Source: Calditrichia bacterium
GTDB taxonomy: Bacteria > Calditrichota > Calditrichia > JAJRVZ01
Assembly (NCBI GenBank): GCA_030634505.1
Contig: DAOWAQ010000059.1
Span: 1-9,193, forward strand
Direction: 5' to 3'
DNA: 9,193 nt
The position numbers and the translations under genes were made by a program. This document shows positions 1 to 6,431 of the stretch, one piece after another (the first letter of the stretch is position 1; each line of letters begins with the position of its first letter). The notes beneath the pieces were generated by a model that did no database searches, was not told the DNA's origin, and saw only the letters and a list, made by a program, of their open reading frames with translations.

Positions 1-1113
1 GATGAGGAATTAGACAGCGCTTCAGTATCCGATAGTTTATTTGACTTGGCGCCAGTTTCAAATCTTCAAAATTCTGCACCAGGATATTTTGAACACCGTG
101 TAATTAACAGACATAGTCTAATTTCATTTTATCCATCAACGACTCTTGATCCGGTTGAATTATATAGGACAAAAGTCCTGCCTGGATTCACAGATTTATT
201 GGGAAATGTGTCTCAATCTACTGAAATATCAGTATTTACTACAACCGACTATGGGTTTAATATCACAACTATTGATAATTTTGAAGGCAGTAGTATAACA
301 TCAAATTGGTGGGATCCTTCTTCAAGTGGAAGTACTACAGGAATTAATCCTGGTACAAATAGATCTGCAAATACAGATTTCGTGAATCATTTAACCGGCA
401 GTTTAACATCTATGCAGATCAATTATGATTGGGATGTTAATGCTTCAGAATGGTTAATCAGAGAATATCTTGGAAGTGGTCCTCCAAGAAGTATTTTGTT
501 TAATGATAGCTATTTACTACAAGTTTATATTTTTGGTGATGAAAGTGGAACAAAATTTCGATTTGCCGTTGATGATAACTATCCAAGAGGTCTTGCATCA
601 GATCATGAAGTTAGCGGTTGGTACACCATCGACTGGGTTGGATGGAAATTAGTTTCCTGGGATATGACTAATGACAGTACTGGTTCTTGGCTAGGAGATG
701 GAAGTCTGGATGGTACTTTAAGATTTGATAGCATTCAATTAACTTATAACCCTGGCGCACCCACTGGTACATTGTATTTTGATGATCTGAGACTGGCAAC
801 AAAAATACCACTTGGAATCCCGGATGCCAATGATGATACTCGTTTACCTGATCATTATCAATTGTTTCAGAACTATCCAAATCCCTTCAATCCATCCACA
901 ACAATAACATACCAGGTTCCACAAAATAGCTATGTAAAAATTACAGTATATAACATGCTTGGGCAGGTAATAAAAACATTAGTAAATGAAGAAAAAAGTA
1001 TAGGTGTTCATAATGTAACATTTAAAACTGAAAATCTTGCCGGTGGAATTTATATTTACACTTTGGAAACTAATTCTTTTAAAGATTCGAAAAAAATGAT
1101 GCTTTTAAAATAG
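1..1113 (+). CDS. C-terminal part of a large secreted protein with a type IX secretion sorting domain (5' end outside window)
   Basis: The frame is open from the first base, so the gene begins upstream. A TTG at 46 is inside the frame, has no support as a start, and is not used here. About 370 residues are visible. Residues ~20-67 end in a 'PGFTDLLGN...FTT' pattern, like the last strands of a bacterial Ig-like (SbsA-type) domain. Residues ~75-268 run from 'IDNFEG' to 'LYFDDLRLATK', with many Trp, Gly and Ser. This resembles a galactose-binding-like beta-sandwich or carbohydrate-binding module. The last ~89 residues (nt 844-1110) are a type IX sorting domain: FQNYPNPFNPSTTITY, then the 'VYNMLGQVI' and 'LAGGIYIYTLE' strands and a basic tail. 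In known systems this tail directs export across the outer membrane and is usually cleaved. The catalytic or main domain, if any, is not visible. A glycoside hydrolase or adhesin is possible but unproven. Confidence 0.9.
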   Translation, partial: DEELDSASVSDSLFDLAPVSNLQNSAPGYFEHRVINRHSLISFYPSTTLDPVELYRTKVLPGFTDLLGNVSQSTEISVFTTTDYGFNITTIDNFEGSSITSNWWDPSSSGSTTGINPGTNRSANTDFVNHLTGSLTSMQINYDWDVNASEWLIREYLGSGPPRSILFNDSYLLQVYIFGDESGTKFRFAVDDNYPRGLASDHEVSGWYTIDWVGWKLVSWDMTNDSTGSWLGDGSLDGTLRFDSIQLTYNPGAPTGTLYFDDLRLATKIPLGIPDANDDTRLPDHYQLFQNYPNPFNPSTTITYQVPQNSYVKITVYNMLGQVIKTLVNEEKSIGVHNVTFKTENLAGGIYIYTLETNSFKDSKKMMLLK

Positions 1114-1122
1114 TAATTGAAA

Positions 1123-1151
1123 ACCTTCCAGGCTTAAAAAATCTGGAAGGT
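1123..1151. terminator. Hairpin between convergent genes, probable bidirectional terminator
   Basis: A perfect 9-bp stem, ACCTTCCAG (1123-1131) with CTGGAAGGT (1143-1151), encloses an 11-nt A-rich loop. It lies 9 nt past the stop of the secreted-protein gene and 5 nt past the stop of the minus-strand vanZ-like gene. Neither side has a long U tract. The minus-strand side is better (TTTT then an AT-rich stretch). The placement is the main argument for a shared terminator. Confidence 0.55.
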
Positions 1152-1156
1152 GTATA

Positions 1157-1537
1157 TCAAGCTTTCAAATAATTCCATCTTTCCCAATAATAAAAAACAA
1201 TAATAAAGACTATCGCTCCCAGAAGATCTGCTAACCAATCTCCCACTGTTGAAAATCGCCCCGGGACGAAATATTGGTGGTATTCGTCAATCACTCCATA
1301 AATTCCAGTTAACAAAATTGCCAAAACATGATAATATTTATTGAAAAAATTTAACTTTGATTTTTTGAAACTTCGAGCCATCAAAATTGCTAATATTCCA
1401 AATACAATAAAATGAAATAATTTATCCTGGAACGAAAATCCAAAATCTATTATGTTCATATTTCCAATTGAGGATTGTATAAATATTGCTAATAAAAGTA
1501 GTTGCCAAGGCATATGATTTACTATGTAATTATTCAT
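1157..1537 (-). CDS. VanZ-like family small membrane protein
   Basis: This 126-residue protein has about four hydrophobic segments (roughly 11-29, 39-56, 69-88 and 101-118). It carries the VanZ-family signatures: 'DKLFHFIVFG' (38-47) with conserved Asp and His, and 'IDEYHQYFVPGR' (83-94) followed by 'DWLADLLGA' (100-108). Length and layout match the family. The molecular function of most VanZ-like proteins is unknown. The founding member gives low-level teicoplanin resistance, but nothing here (no van ligase or sensor genes) suggests antibiotic resistance. The ATG at 1537 has no Shine-Dalgarno. Met9 (ATG at 1513) is an alternative start that would still keep all the motifs. The gene is convergent with the secreted-protein gene and divergent from the RsbW-like gene, so it is probably transcribed alone. 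Confidence 0.85.
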   Translation of the reverse strand: MNNYIVNHMPWQLLLLAIFIQSSIGNMNIIDFGFSFQDKLFHFIVFGILAILMARSFKKSKLNFFNKYYHVLAILLTGIYGVIDEYHQYFVPGRFSTVGDWLADLLGAIVFIIVFYYWERWNYLKA

Positions 1538-1561
1538 GAATTTAATTAATTATAATTTCTA

Positions 1562-1594
1562 TTAATTTAAGGATACCGGATTTATCTATTCAAA
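1562..1594 (-). promoter_or_regulatory. Weak candidate promoter for the vanZ-like gene
   Basis: On the minus strand, TTTG (1594-1591) is followed after 21 nt by TAAATTAA (1569-1562). This loosely fits the Bacteroidota pattern TTTG - ~19-21 nt - TAnnTTTG. A TATAAT also occurs on the minus strand at 1554-1549, but without a matching -35. The DNA is very AT-rich, so chance matches are easy, and this is only a pointer to where the promoter should be. Confidence 0.2.
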
Positions 1595-1692
1595 TTTCAT
1601 GATGATTCATATCACAAAATTTTTAATTAAATCATTTTTAATTTCTCGTATACCCCAATTATTAATTTTAGTTTCCACATTTATTATATTTT

Positions 1693-1724
1693 TTTGACTT
1701 AAAATTTACATTTCTATAAATTCG
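1693..1724 (+). promoter_or_regulatory. Candidate promoter for the RsbW-like gene
   Basis: TTTG (1693-1696), a 20-nt gap and TAAATTCG (1717-1724) match the Bacteroidota sigma-A pattern TTTG/TAnnTTTG with one mismatch in the -7 element. Read as sigma-70 type, the same bases give TTGACT-N17-TAAATT. The expected start of transcription would leave a leader of about 20 nt before the ATG at 1750. Confidence 0.4.
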
Positions 1725-1749
1725 ATTTAATCCAAATTTGGAAAATTTA

Positions 1750-2169
1750 ATGACCGATATTGAAAAAAAAACCTTTAAACTAACTATATCCAGTGATTCA
1801 GCTAATTTAAATAAAGTAGATAATCTCTGTACAAAAGCGATAAAATCTTGTGGTATGAACGAAAGTAATGGCGACGATTTTGCAATAGCTGTAACGGAAT
1901 TAGTAAACAATGCAATTCATCATGGAAATAAAAACAATAAAGACAAACAAATATTTATTAATATCCTGATTCGTGAAAGTAAATTGGAAGCACATATCAA
2001 AGATGAAGGTAATGGATTTAATCCCGATCAGATTGGGAATCCACTGGACCCTGACAACCTTATGAAAGAAAGTGGGCGCGGTATTTTTTTAATAAAACAA
2101 TTAACGGATAGTCTGGACTTCAATTTCACAGATAATGGAACAGAAATAATCATATCAAAGAATATTTAA
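1750..2169 (+). CDS. RsbW/SpoIIAB-like ATP-binding protein (probable anti-sigma factor / serine-protein kinase)
   Basis: The protein has 139 residues from the ATG at 1750. A TTG at 1738 would add four residues but has no better support, and GGA at 1740-1742 sits 7 nt before the ATG. It is a single GHKL (HATPase_c) domain with no sensor or dimerisation region. The N box is 'ELVNNAIHHGN' (50-60) with Glu50, Asn54 and His58-Gly59 in the RsbW arrangement. The G1 box is 'DEGNGF' (85-90) and the G2 box 'SGRGIFLIKQL' (108-118). Family members bind a sigma factor, or phosphorylate an STAS-domain anti-anti-sigma partner on Ser/Thr. No partner gene (STAS protein, PP2C phosphatase, sigma factor) lies beside it here, so its target is unknown. 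It stands alone between the divergent vanZ-like gene and mnmA, 159 nt upstream of the latter. Confidence 0.85.
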   Translation: MTDIEKKTFKLTISSDSANLNKVDNLCTKAIKSCGMNESNGDDFAIAVTELVNNAIHHGNKNNKDKQIFINILIRESKLEAHIKDEGNGFNPDQIGNPLDPDNLMKESGRGIFLIKQLTDSLDFNFTDNGTEIIISKNI

Positions 2170-2258
2170 TAAATTTTGTTTTAGTAAGATTTTTTTACTT
2201 CACTTTTTACCTTTCCCTGTTTAAATTTTACAGTTTCGTGTTGGAATATGAAATTTTT

Positions 2259-2287
2259 TTGTAATGAAAAACCTTATACGATGTAAA
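2259..2287 (+). promoter_or_regulatory. Weak candidate promoter for the mnmA operon
   Basis: TTGTAA (2259-2264), a 17-nt spacer and TGTAAA (2282-2287) each match four of six bases of the sigma-70 consensus. The position would give a leader of roughly 35 nt before the mnmA ATG. The 159-nt gap before mnmA is the natural place for the operon promoter, but the sequence match itself is modest. Confidence 0.25.
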
Positions 2288-2328
2288 ATTTTTTATCTCA
2301 ACAATAATTCAAATACAACAAACTAAGA

Positions 2329-3438
2329 ATGAAATCAAAAATAAAAGTTGTCGTGGCAATGAGTGGAGGAGTCGATAGTTCTGTAGCAGCATTACTCCTT
2401 CACAATGAGGGATATGATGTAATCGGAGTTACAATGAAATTATGGGACTTCGAGCAAGTTGGTGGTAACTTAAATCTTGAAAGTGGTTGCTGTTCACTTG
2501 ATTCATTTAATGATGCACGAATGATTTGTATGTCACTTGGTATTCCCCATTATATTTTAAATTTTAGTTCAGAATTTCATGAAAATGTAGTGACTGATTT
2601 CATTGATGAATATTTAGCAGGAAGAACACCTAATCCTTGCGTTCGCTGCAATACAAAGATTAAATGGCAGACACTTCTGGAAAAATCTGAAGAATTGGGT
2701 GTAGATTCTATAGCAACCGGGCATTATGCCAGGGTTAATTTCAATGAAGACACGAACCGATATGAATTATCGAGAGGAATTGACCACAATAAAGATCAAT
2801 CCTATGCTTTATGGGGATTAACACAGAATAGTTTAAAAAAGACATTATTTCCTATTGGCGGATACACAAAACCCGAAATAAGAGAATTAGCAAAAGAATT
2901 TAATCTCCGTACAGCATCAAAAAGTGAAAGTCAGGAAATATGTTTTATTCCTGACAACAATTATCATCGATTACTTAAATCAGTTAAACCGGAAATCAGC
3001 GATTTGACCAGTGGTTCAATGATCGATACAAACGATGAAATAGTTGGCAAGCATGAAGGGTATCCATTTTATACAATAGGCCAAAGAAAAGGTCTTGGGG
3101 GTGGTTTTTCCAAACCTAAATATGTTGTTGATATTAAACCTGATAATAATGAAATTGTAATTGGTAATCTTGACGAATTATATCACCAAAATTTTATAGT
3201 AGAAAAATGCAATTTAATCAGCATGGATATTATATCTAACCCAATACAATCTGAAATAAAAATCCGTTATAATGATATTGGACATTCCGGTAAAATATAT
3301 CCTTTAGAAAATAGTCTGCTAAGAGTTGAATTTGATAAGCCTCAAAAATCAATCACTCCCGGACAATCTGCTGTTTTCTTTAAAGGCGATACAGTCATAG
3401 GCGGTGGAATAATAAAAGAAAGAATTACCCCAAAGTAA
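2329..3438 (+). CDS. mnmA: tRNA-uridine 2-sulfurtransferase MnmA
   Basis: MnmA makes 2-thiouridine at position 34 of tRNAs for Lys, Glu and Gln. It adenylates the base with ATP and then inserts sulfur. The 369-residue length is normal. The PP-loop is 'SGGVDSS' (12-18). Other family blocks are 'GRTPNPCVRCN' (98-108), 'ATGHYAR' (129-135), 'DQSYALWGL' (156-164), 'SESQEICFIPD' (199-209) and 'YTIGQRKGLGGG' (248-259), followed by the usual C-terminal beta-barrel region. The catalytic cysteines are Cys107 and Cys205. Cys104 replaces the Asp found in the E. coli-type enzyme, giving a CXXC+C set like the Fe-S-dependent MnmA of Thermus. The start ATG has no clear Shine-Dalgarno. It is the first gene of a five-gene same-strand run, 18 nt before panB. 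The identification is secure; the Fe-S dependence is inferred. Confidence 0.97.
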   Translation: MKSKIKVVVAMSGGVDSSVAALLLHNEGYDVIGVTMKLWDFEQVGGNLNLESGCCSLDSFNDARMICMSLGIPHYILNFSSEFHENVVTDFIDEYLAGRTPNPCVRCNTKIKWQTLLEKSEELGVDSIATGHYARVNFNEDTNRYELSRGIDHNKDQSYALWGLTQNSLKKTLFPIGGYTKPEIRELAKEFNLRTASKSESQEICFIPDNNYHRLLKSVKPEISDLTSGSMIDTNDEIVGKHEGYPFYTIGQRKGLGGGFSKPKYVVDIKPDNNEIVIGNLDELYHQNFIVEKCNLISMDIISNPIQSEIKIRYNDIGHSGKIYPLENSLLRVEFDKPQKSITPGQSAVFFKGDTVIGGGIIKERITPK

Positions 3439-3456
3439 AATAAATGAAATAAAATC

Positions 3457-4272
3457 ATGTCTACTTCAAATAATTTAAAAAAAGTTACTGTTCCTTCATT
3501 AACAAAGATGAAGGAAAAAGGTGAACAAATTGCAGTTTTAACTGCCTACGATTATTTAATGGCAAATATGCTTGATGAAGCAGGAATTGACGTCATACTT
3601 GTCGGTGACTCATTAGGGATGGTAGTATTAGGATTTGATAGTACTATTCCTGTAACTATGGATATGATGCTACATCATGTTGCTGCCGCTAAGAGAGGAA
3701 TTAAAAGAGCTTTGCTAGTAGCTGATATGCCTTTCCTATCCTATCAAATAAGTGTTGAAAAAGCAATAGAAAATGCAGGAAGATTTTTACAAGAAGCCGG
3801 AGCTGAAGCAGTAAAATTAGAAGGTGGAGAAATAGTTGCCAAAACTATTGAAAAAATTGTAAAGTTGGGAATTCCGGTTATGGGACATATTGGACTAACT
3901 CCACAATCAATAAATCAATTTGGTTCCTATGGTGTTGTAGGTAAACAAAAAAAGATAGCGCAACAATTAATCAAAGATGCACAAATTCTTGAGGATTCAG
4001 GCGCATTTTCAATTGTACTTGAAAAGGTTCCTTCAGACTTAGCAAAAGAAATATCTGAAAAGATTAAAATCCCTACAATTGGAATTGGCGCCGGAAAATA
4101 TTGCGATGGACAGGTACTTGTTTCACATGATATGCTTGGGATTTATGATAAGTTTAATCCAAAATTTGTTCGAAGATATGCAGAGCTTGGTAAGGAAATA
4201 AGATCAGCATTCTCTAATTATATTAAAGACGTGAAGAATAATAAATTCCCAGCAGAAAATGAAAGTTATTAA
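3457..4272 (+). CDS. panB: 3-methyl-2-oxobutanoate hydroxymethyltransferase PanB
   Basis: PanB transfers a hydroxymethyl group from 5,10-methylenetetrahydrofolate to 2-oxoisovalerate, giving ketopantoate, the first committed step to pantothenate and CoA. The protein is 271 residues, of normal length. Visible blocks are 'LTAYDYLMANMLDEAGID' (28-45), 'VGDSLGMV' (49-56), 'VADMPFLSYQ' (88-97), 'EAGAEAVKLEGG' (113-124), 'GHIGLTPQSINQFG' (143-156), 'LEKVPSDLA' (188-196) and 'GIGAGKYCDGQVLVSHDMLG' (209-228). By homology Asp51, Asp90 and Glu122 bind the metal and Glu189 is the catalytic base. It starts 18 nt after mnmA without a clear Shine-Dalgarno, and its last 14 nt overlap panC. The overlap suggests the two pantothenate enzymes are translated together. 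Confidence 0.97.
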   Translation: MSTSNNLKKVTVPSLTKMKEKGEQIAVLTAYDYLMANMLDEAGIDVILVGDSLGMVVLGFDSTIPVTMDMMLHHVAAAKRGIKRALLVADMPFLSYQISVEKAIENAGRFLQEAGAEAVKLEGGEIVAKTIEKIVKLGIPVMGHIGLTPQSINQFGSYGVVGKQKKIAQQLIKDAQILEDSGAFSIVLEKVPSDLAKEISEKIKIPTIGIGAGKYCDGQVLVSHDMLGIYDKFNPKFVRRYAELGKEIRSAFSNYIKDVKNNKFPAENESY

Positions 4273-5101
4273 AGATATTAGGGAAATGCAGAGCATTTCT
4301 AATGCTCTCAAAAAAGAAGGAAAAATAATTGGCTTTGTTCCTACAATGGGTTTTTTACATAAAGGCCATATTAGTTTAATCACTGAATCTAAAAAAAAAT
4401 CTGATGTTACTGTAGTTAGTATTTATGTGAATCCAACCCAGTTTTCTCCAAGTGAAGACTTTGAAAAATATCCAAGGGATTTTAAAAGTGATGAAAATCT
4501 TTGTATAAATGCCGGAGTTGATATTGTCTTTTATCCAAACGGAGATTACATGTATTCTGATGAACACAAAACATTTGTAATTACTGAAGAACTTTCAACT
4601 AAATTATGTGGCATAAGCAGACCGGAGCATTTCCGCGGTGTGACCACTATTGTTGCTAAACTATTTAATATTGTTAATCCGAATATCGCAGTATTTGGCC
4701 AAAAAGATGCGCAACAAAGTATAATAATAAAAAAAATGGTTGAAGACTTAAACTTTGATATTGATATTATTATTGTACCAATAGTGAGGGAGGTAGATGG
4801 ATTGGCTTTGAGCTCACGCAATAAATATCTTTCTGAGAAACACAGAAAGGATGCACCAACAATTTATTCTGCCTTAACAAAAGCAAAAGATTTAATAAAA
4901 GAAGGTGAAAAACAATCAAGAAATATTTTAGATTTTATAAACAAAACCCTGCTGTCTGTTCCTGATCTGAAAATTGATTATGTCTCAATAGTCAATATGC
5001 AAAATTTTGAGAAAGTTGAAACTATCGGAACAAATACTTTAATCGCCGTAGCAGTCTATTTTGATTCAACACGCTTAATCGATAATATTTTAATAAATTA
5101 A
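4259..5101 (+). CDS. panC: Pantothenate synthetase PanC (pantoate-beta-alanine ligase)
   Basis: PanC joins pantoate and beta-alanine, using ATP through a pantoyl-adenylate intermediate, to make pantothenate. It has 280 residues and full family coverage. 'FVPTMGFLHKGH' (26-37) contains the HIGH-like signature with His34 and His37. 'SIYVNPTQFSPSEDFEKYPR' (54-73), 'FGQKDAQQ' (146-153) and 'LALSSRN' (182-188, the KMSKS-like loop) follow. One difference is 'RPEHFRGV' (121-128), where most enzymes have Gly instead of Glu. The ATG lies inside the end of panB in another frame, 14 nt before the panB stop codon region ends. The N-terminus 'MKVIKDIREM' is typical, so this start is favoured. PanE and PanD, needed to complete the pathway, are not in the window. 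Confidence 0.97.
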   Translation: MKVIKDIREMQSISNALKKEGKIIGFVPTMGFLHKGHISLITESKKKSDVTVVSIYVNPTQFSPSEDFEKYPRDFKSDENLCINAGVDIVFYPNGDYMYSDEHKTFVITEELSTKLCGISRPEHFRGVTTIVAKLFNIVNPNIAVFGQKDAQQSIIIKKMVEDLNFDIDIIIVPIVREVDGLALSSRNKYLSEKHRKDAPTIYSALTKAKDLIKEGEKQSRNILDFINKTLLSVPDLKIDYVSIVNMQNFEKVETIGTNTLIAVAVYFDSTRLIDNILIN

Positions 5102-5120
5102 ATATTTTTTACATATTTTT

Positions 5121-5125
5121 GGAGA
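5121..5125 (+). promoter_or_regulatory. Shine-Dalgarno of the GlmU-type gene
   Basis: GGAGA lies 4 nt upstream of the ATG at 5130. It is one of the few clear ribosome binding sites in the window and fixes this start. Confidence 0.7.
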
Positions 5126-5129
5126 ATAT

Positions 5130-5867
5130 ATGTCTGATTTTTCTACACTGATTATGGCTGCCGGAAAAGGAACCCGGATGAAATCTGATCTCGCAAAAGT
5201 TTTACATAAAATTAATGATCGACCAATGGTACATTATGTCATTGATATTGCCAAACAAATTGATTCACAAAAAATTGTATTAATTGTTGGTCATCAAAAA
5301 GAACGTGTCATTTCTGAGTGCCAACAATATAATATAGAATATGCCGTTCAGGAACAACAATTGGGTACCGGGCATGCCGTTATGATGGCTCAGGATATTT
5401 TCGATAATTACAACGGTGATTTACTTATATTGTCCGGAGATGTACCTTTATTGACTTCAAACACTTTATTGAAGTTAATTAACACTCACAATGAGAATAA
5501 TGCAATCGCGAGTTTATTAACTGCCTATTTGGATGATCCAACCGGTTATGGAAGAGTACTACGTTCAAATGAAGGTCTTGTAGAAAGAATTGTTGAACAC
5601 AAAGATGCTACTGAAGAGGAAAAAAAAATAAAAGAAATTAATGTTGGCATTTATATTTTCAAATCAAAACTTTTATTTGAAAGTCTTAAATTAATTAATA
5701 ATGACAATGTCCAGGGGGAATATTATCTTCCTGATGTGGTTAAACTTTATGTGGACAAAAAAGAAAAAGTAGTAGCTCAAATAGCAGCAAATTTTGAAGA
5801 AACTAATGGCATTAATGATATAGAACAGCTAAAAGTAGCTGAAACAATTTTAAAGTCACGAAGTTAA
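5130..5867 (+). CDS. glmU: UDP-N-acetylglucosamine pyrophosphorylase, GlmU uridylyltransferase domain only
   Basis: The protein is expected to convert GlcNAc-1-phosphate and UTP to UDP-GlcNAc for peptidoglycan and lipopolysaccharide. It has 245 residues, which cover only the N-terminal half of the ~450-residue bifunctional GlmU. The signatures are 'AAGKGTRMKSDLAKVLH' (10-26, with Lys23), 'QLGTGHAV' (77-84), 'SGDVPL' (102-107, metal-binding Asp104), 'GYGRV' (139-143), 'VEHKDAT' (155-161, Glu156), 'INVGIY' (170-175, Asn171), 'YYLPDVV' (198-204) and 'GIND' (227-230, Asn229). Every substrate-binding position I know of in E. coli GlmU has a match. There is no left-handed beta-helix acetyltransferase half, and the next gene does not supply one. 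A clear stop and the following gene argue for a natural short form rather than a frameshift. A different sugar-1-phosphate substrate cannot be excluded. Confidence 0.88.
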   Translation: MSDFSTLIMAAGKGTRMKSDLAKVLHKINDRPMVHYVIDIAKQIDSQKIVLIVGHQKERVISECQQYNIEYAVQEQQLGTGHAVMMAQDIFDNYNGDLLILSGDVPLLTSNTLLKLINTHNENNAIASLLTAYLDDPTGYGRVLRSNEGLVERIVEHKDATEEEKKIKEINVGIYIFKSKLLFESLKLINNDNVQGEYYLPDVVKLYVDKKEKVVAQIAANFEETNGINDIEQLKVAETILKSRS

Positions 5868-5878
5868 ATAAAATAATA

Positions 5879-5910
5879 TTTGACATTATTAATCTGCTTT
5901 AATACTTTAT
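5879..5910 (+). promoter_or_regulatory. Candidate internal promoter before the secreted beta-rich protein
   Basis: TTTG (5879-5882) contributes to a perfect -35 hexamer TTGACA (5880-5885). After 20 nt from TTTG comes TACTTTAT (5903-5910), a partial match to the -7 element TAnnTTTG. As a sigma-70 promoter the -10 would be the poor TACTTT at 17-nt spacing. The site lies in the 61-nt gap after the GlmU-type gene, the widest in this operon. It could let the last gene be expressed separately. Confidence 0.35.
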
Positions 5911-5918
5911 AGAAAAAC

Positions 5919-5924
5919 AGGTGA
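5919..5924 (+). promoter_or_regulatory. Shine-Dalgarno of the secreted beta-rich protein gene
   Basis: AGGTGA lies 4 nt upstream of the ATG at 5929. It fixes the start directly before a well-formed signal peptide. Confidence 0.65.
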
Positions 5925-5928
5925 AGTT

Positions 5929-6411
5929 ATGAATAAAATAAAATATATATTAGTGATCATTTTAATTCTTCCTGTCCTGCTATTAGGGCAATTAAAAAAA
6001 GATCTTATACAACCAGATTTCTCAAATGTACTTGTACAGCAAAACAATCAAAATTCATTATTTGCTTTTATTGATCCATCAAAATTAACAATGAGTCATT
6101 CAGTATCAATGTCGTATTCAACATTTGGTGGTGAAAGCATTGTAATGAATAGTTATGTAAATACCATTAATTACCAGTTCAATGATCAACTGTCTTTGCG
6201 TACTAATCTTGGTATTATGACGTCGCCATATAACTCAATGCCAAACAATTCTTTTTTAAATCAACAACAATTTTTTGGTGGCGCAGAACTAAATTACAGG
6301 CCAAGTGATAATACAATTTTATCATTGAGTTTTCAATCATTGCCTTACAACTATTACAGGCCATCATTCTGGGATTCAAGATATTTTAATTCAGGTTTTA
6401 ACAACTGGTAA
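5929..6411 (+). CDS. Small exported beta-rich protein of unknown function, possibly outer-membrane
   Basis: I do not recognise a named family. Of the 160 residues, ~1-20 form a signal peptide: Lys3 and Lys5, a long Ile/Leu/Val core, and 'LLLGQ' with likely cleavage before Gln21. The mature part is poor in charge and rich in Ser, Asn, Gln, Tyr and Phe. It has alternating patterns expected of antiparallel strands ('MSHSVSMSYSTFGG', 55-68; 'YVNTINYQF', 76-84; 'LSLRTNLGIM', 88-97; 'GGAELNYRPS', 117-126; 'ILSLSFQSLPYNYY', 130-143). It ends in an aromatic residue (Trp160), as many outer-membrane beta proteins do. Small proteins of this style, beginning 'F.dPsk..m.hs.s.sys..gg', occur in Ignavibacteria-like genomes as I recall. 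The size suits a small barrel or a periplasmic beta-sheet protein. It is last in the mnmA operon, before a strong terminator, and may have its own promoter. Confidence 0.8.
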   Translation: MNKIKYILVIILILPVLLLGQLKKDLIQPDFSNVLVQQNNQNSLFAFIDPSKLTMSHSVSMSYSTFGGESIVMNSYVNTINYQFNDQLSLRTNLGIMTSPYNSMPNNSFLNQQQFFGGAELNYRPSDNTILSLSFQSLPYNYYRPSFWDSRYFNSGFNNW

Positions 6412-6431
6412 TGTATTTCTAAATAAAATAT

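Noticed and set aside
470..880. Overlapping ORFs on both strands within the secreted-protein gene
   Set aside because: They are out-of-frame shadows of the beta-sandwich domain, without motifs or ribosome binding sites.
46..1113. TTG at 46 as the start of the first gene
   Set aside because: The same frame is open back to base 1 with ordinary coding sequence. The visible start falls before the middle of an Ig-like domain, with no signal peptide, so the gene is cut by the window edge.
1157..1537. Glycopeptide resistance suggested by the VanZ name
   Set aside because: VanZ-like proteins are widespread and mostly of unknown role. No other van-type gene is present.
1668..1910. Minus-strand ORF of 80 residues over the promoter and start of the RsbW-like gene
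   Set aside because: It overlaps a well-supported gene antisense, shows no family motif, and its end falls in AT-rich intergenic DNA.
2183..2199. Possible terminator after the RsbW-like gene (AGTAA / TTACT hairpin)
   Set aside because: The stem is only 5 bp, mostly A-T, and the T run is in the loop instead of after the stem. It is too weak to call.
4376..4821. Two minus-strand ORFs inside panC
   Set aside because: They are antisense to a conserved, complete panC and show no recognisable domain or start signal.
5868..5928. Frameshifted GlmU acetyltransferase half after the GlmU-type gene
   Set aside because: The following DNA encodes no hexapeptide (left-handed beta-helix) repeats. Instead a signal peptide with its own Shine-Dalgarno begins at 5929.
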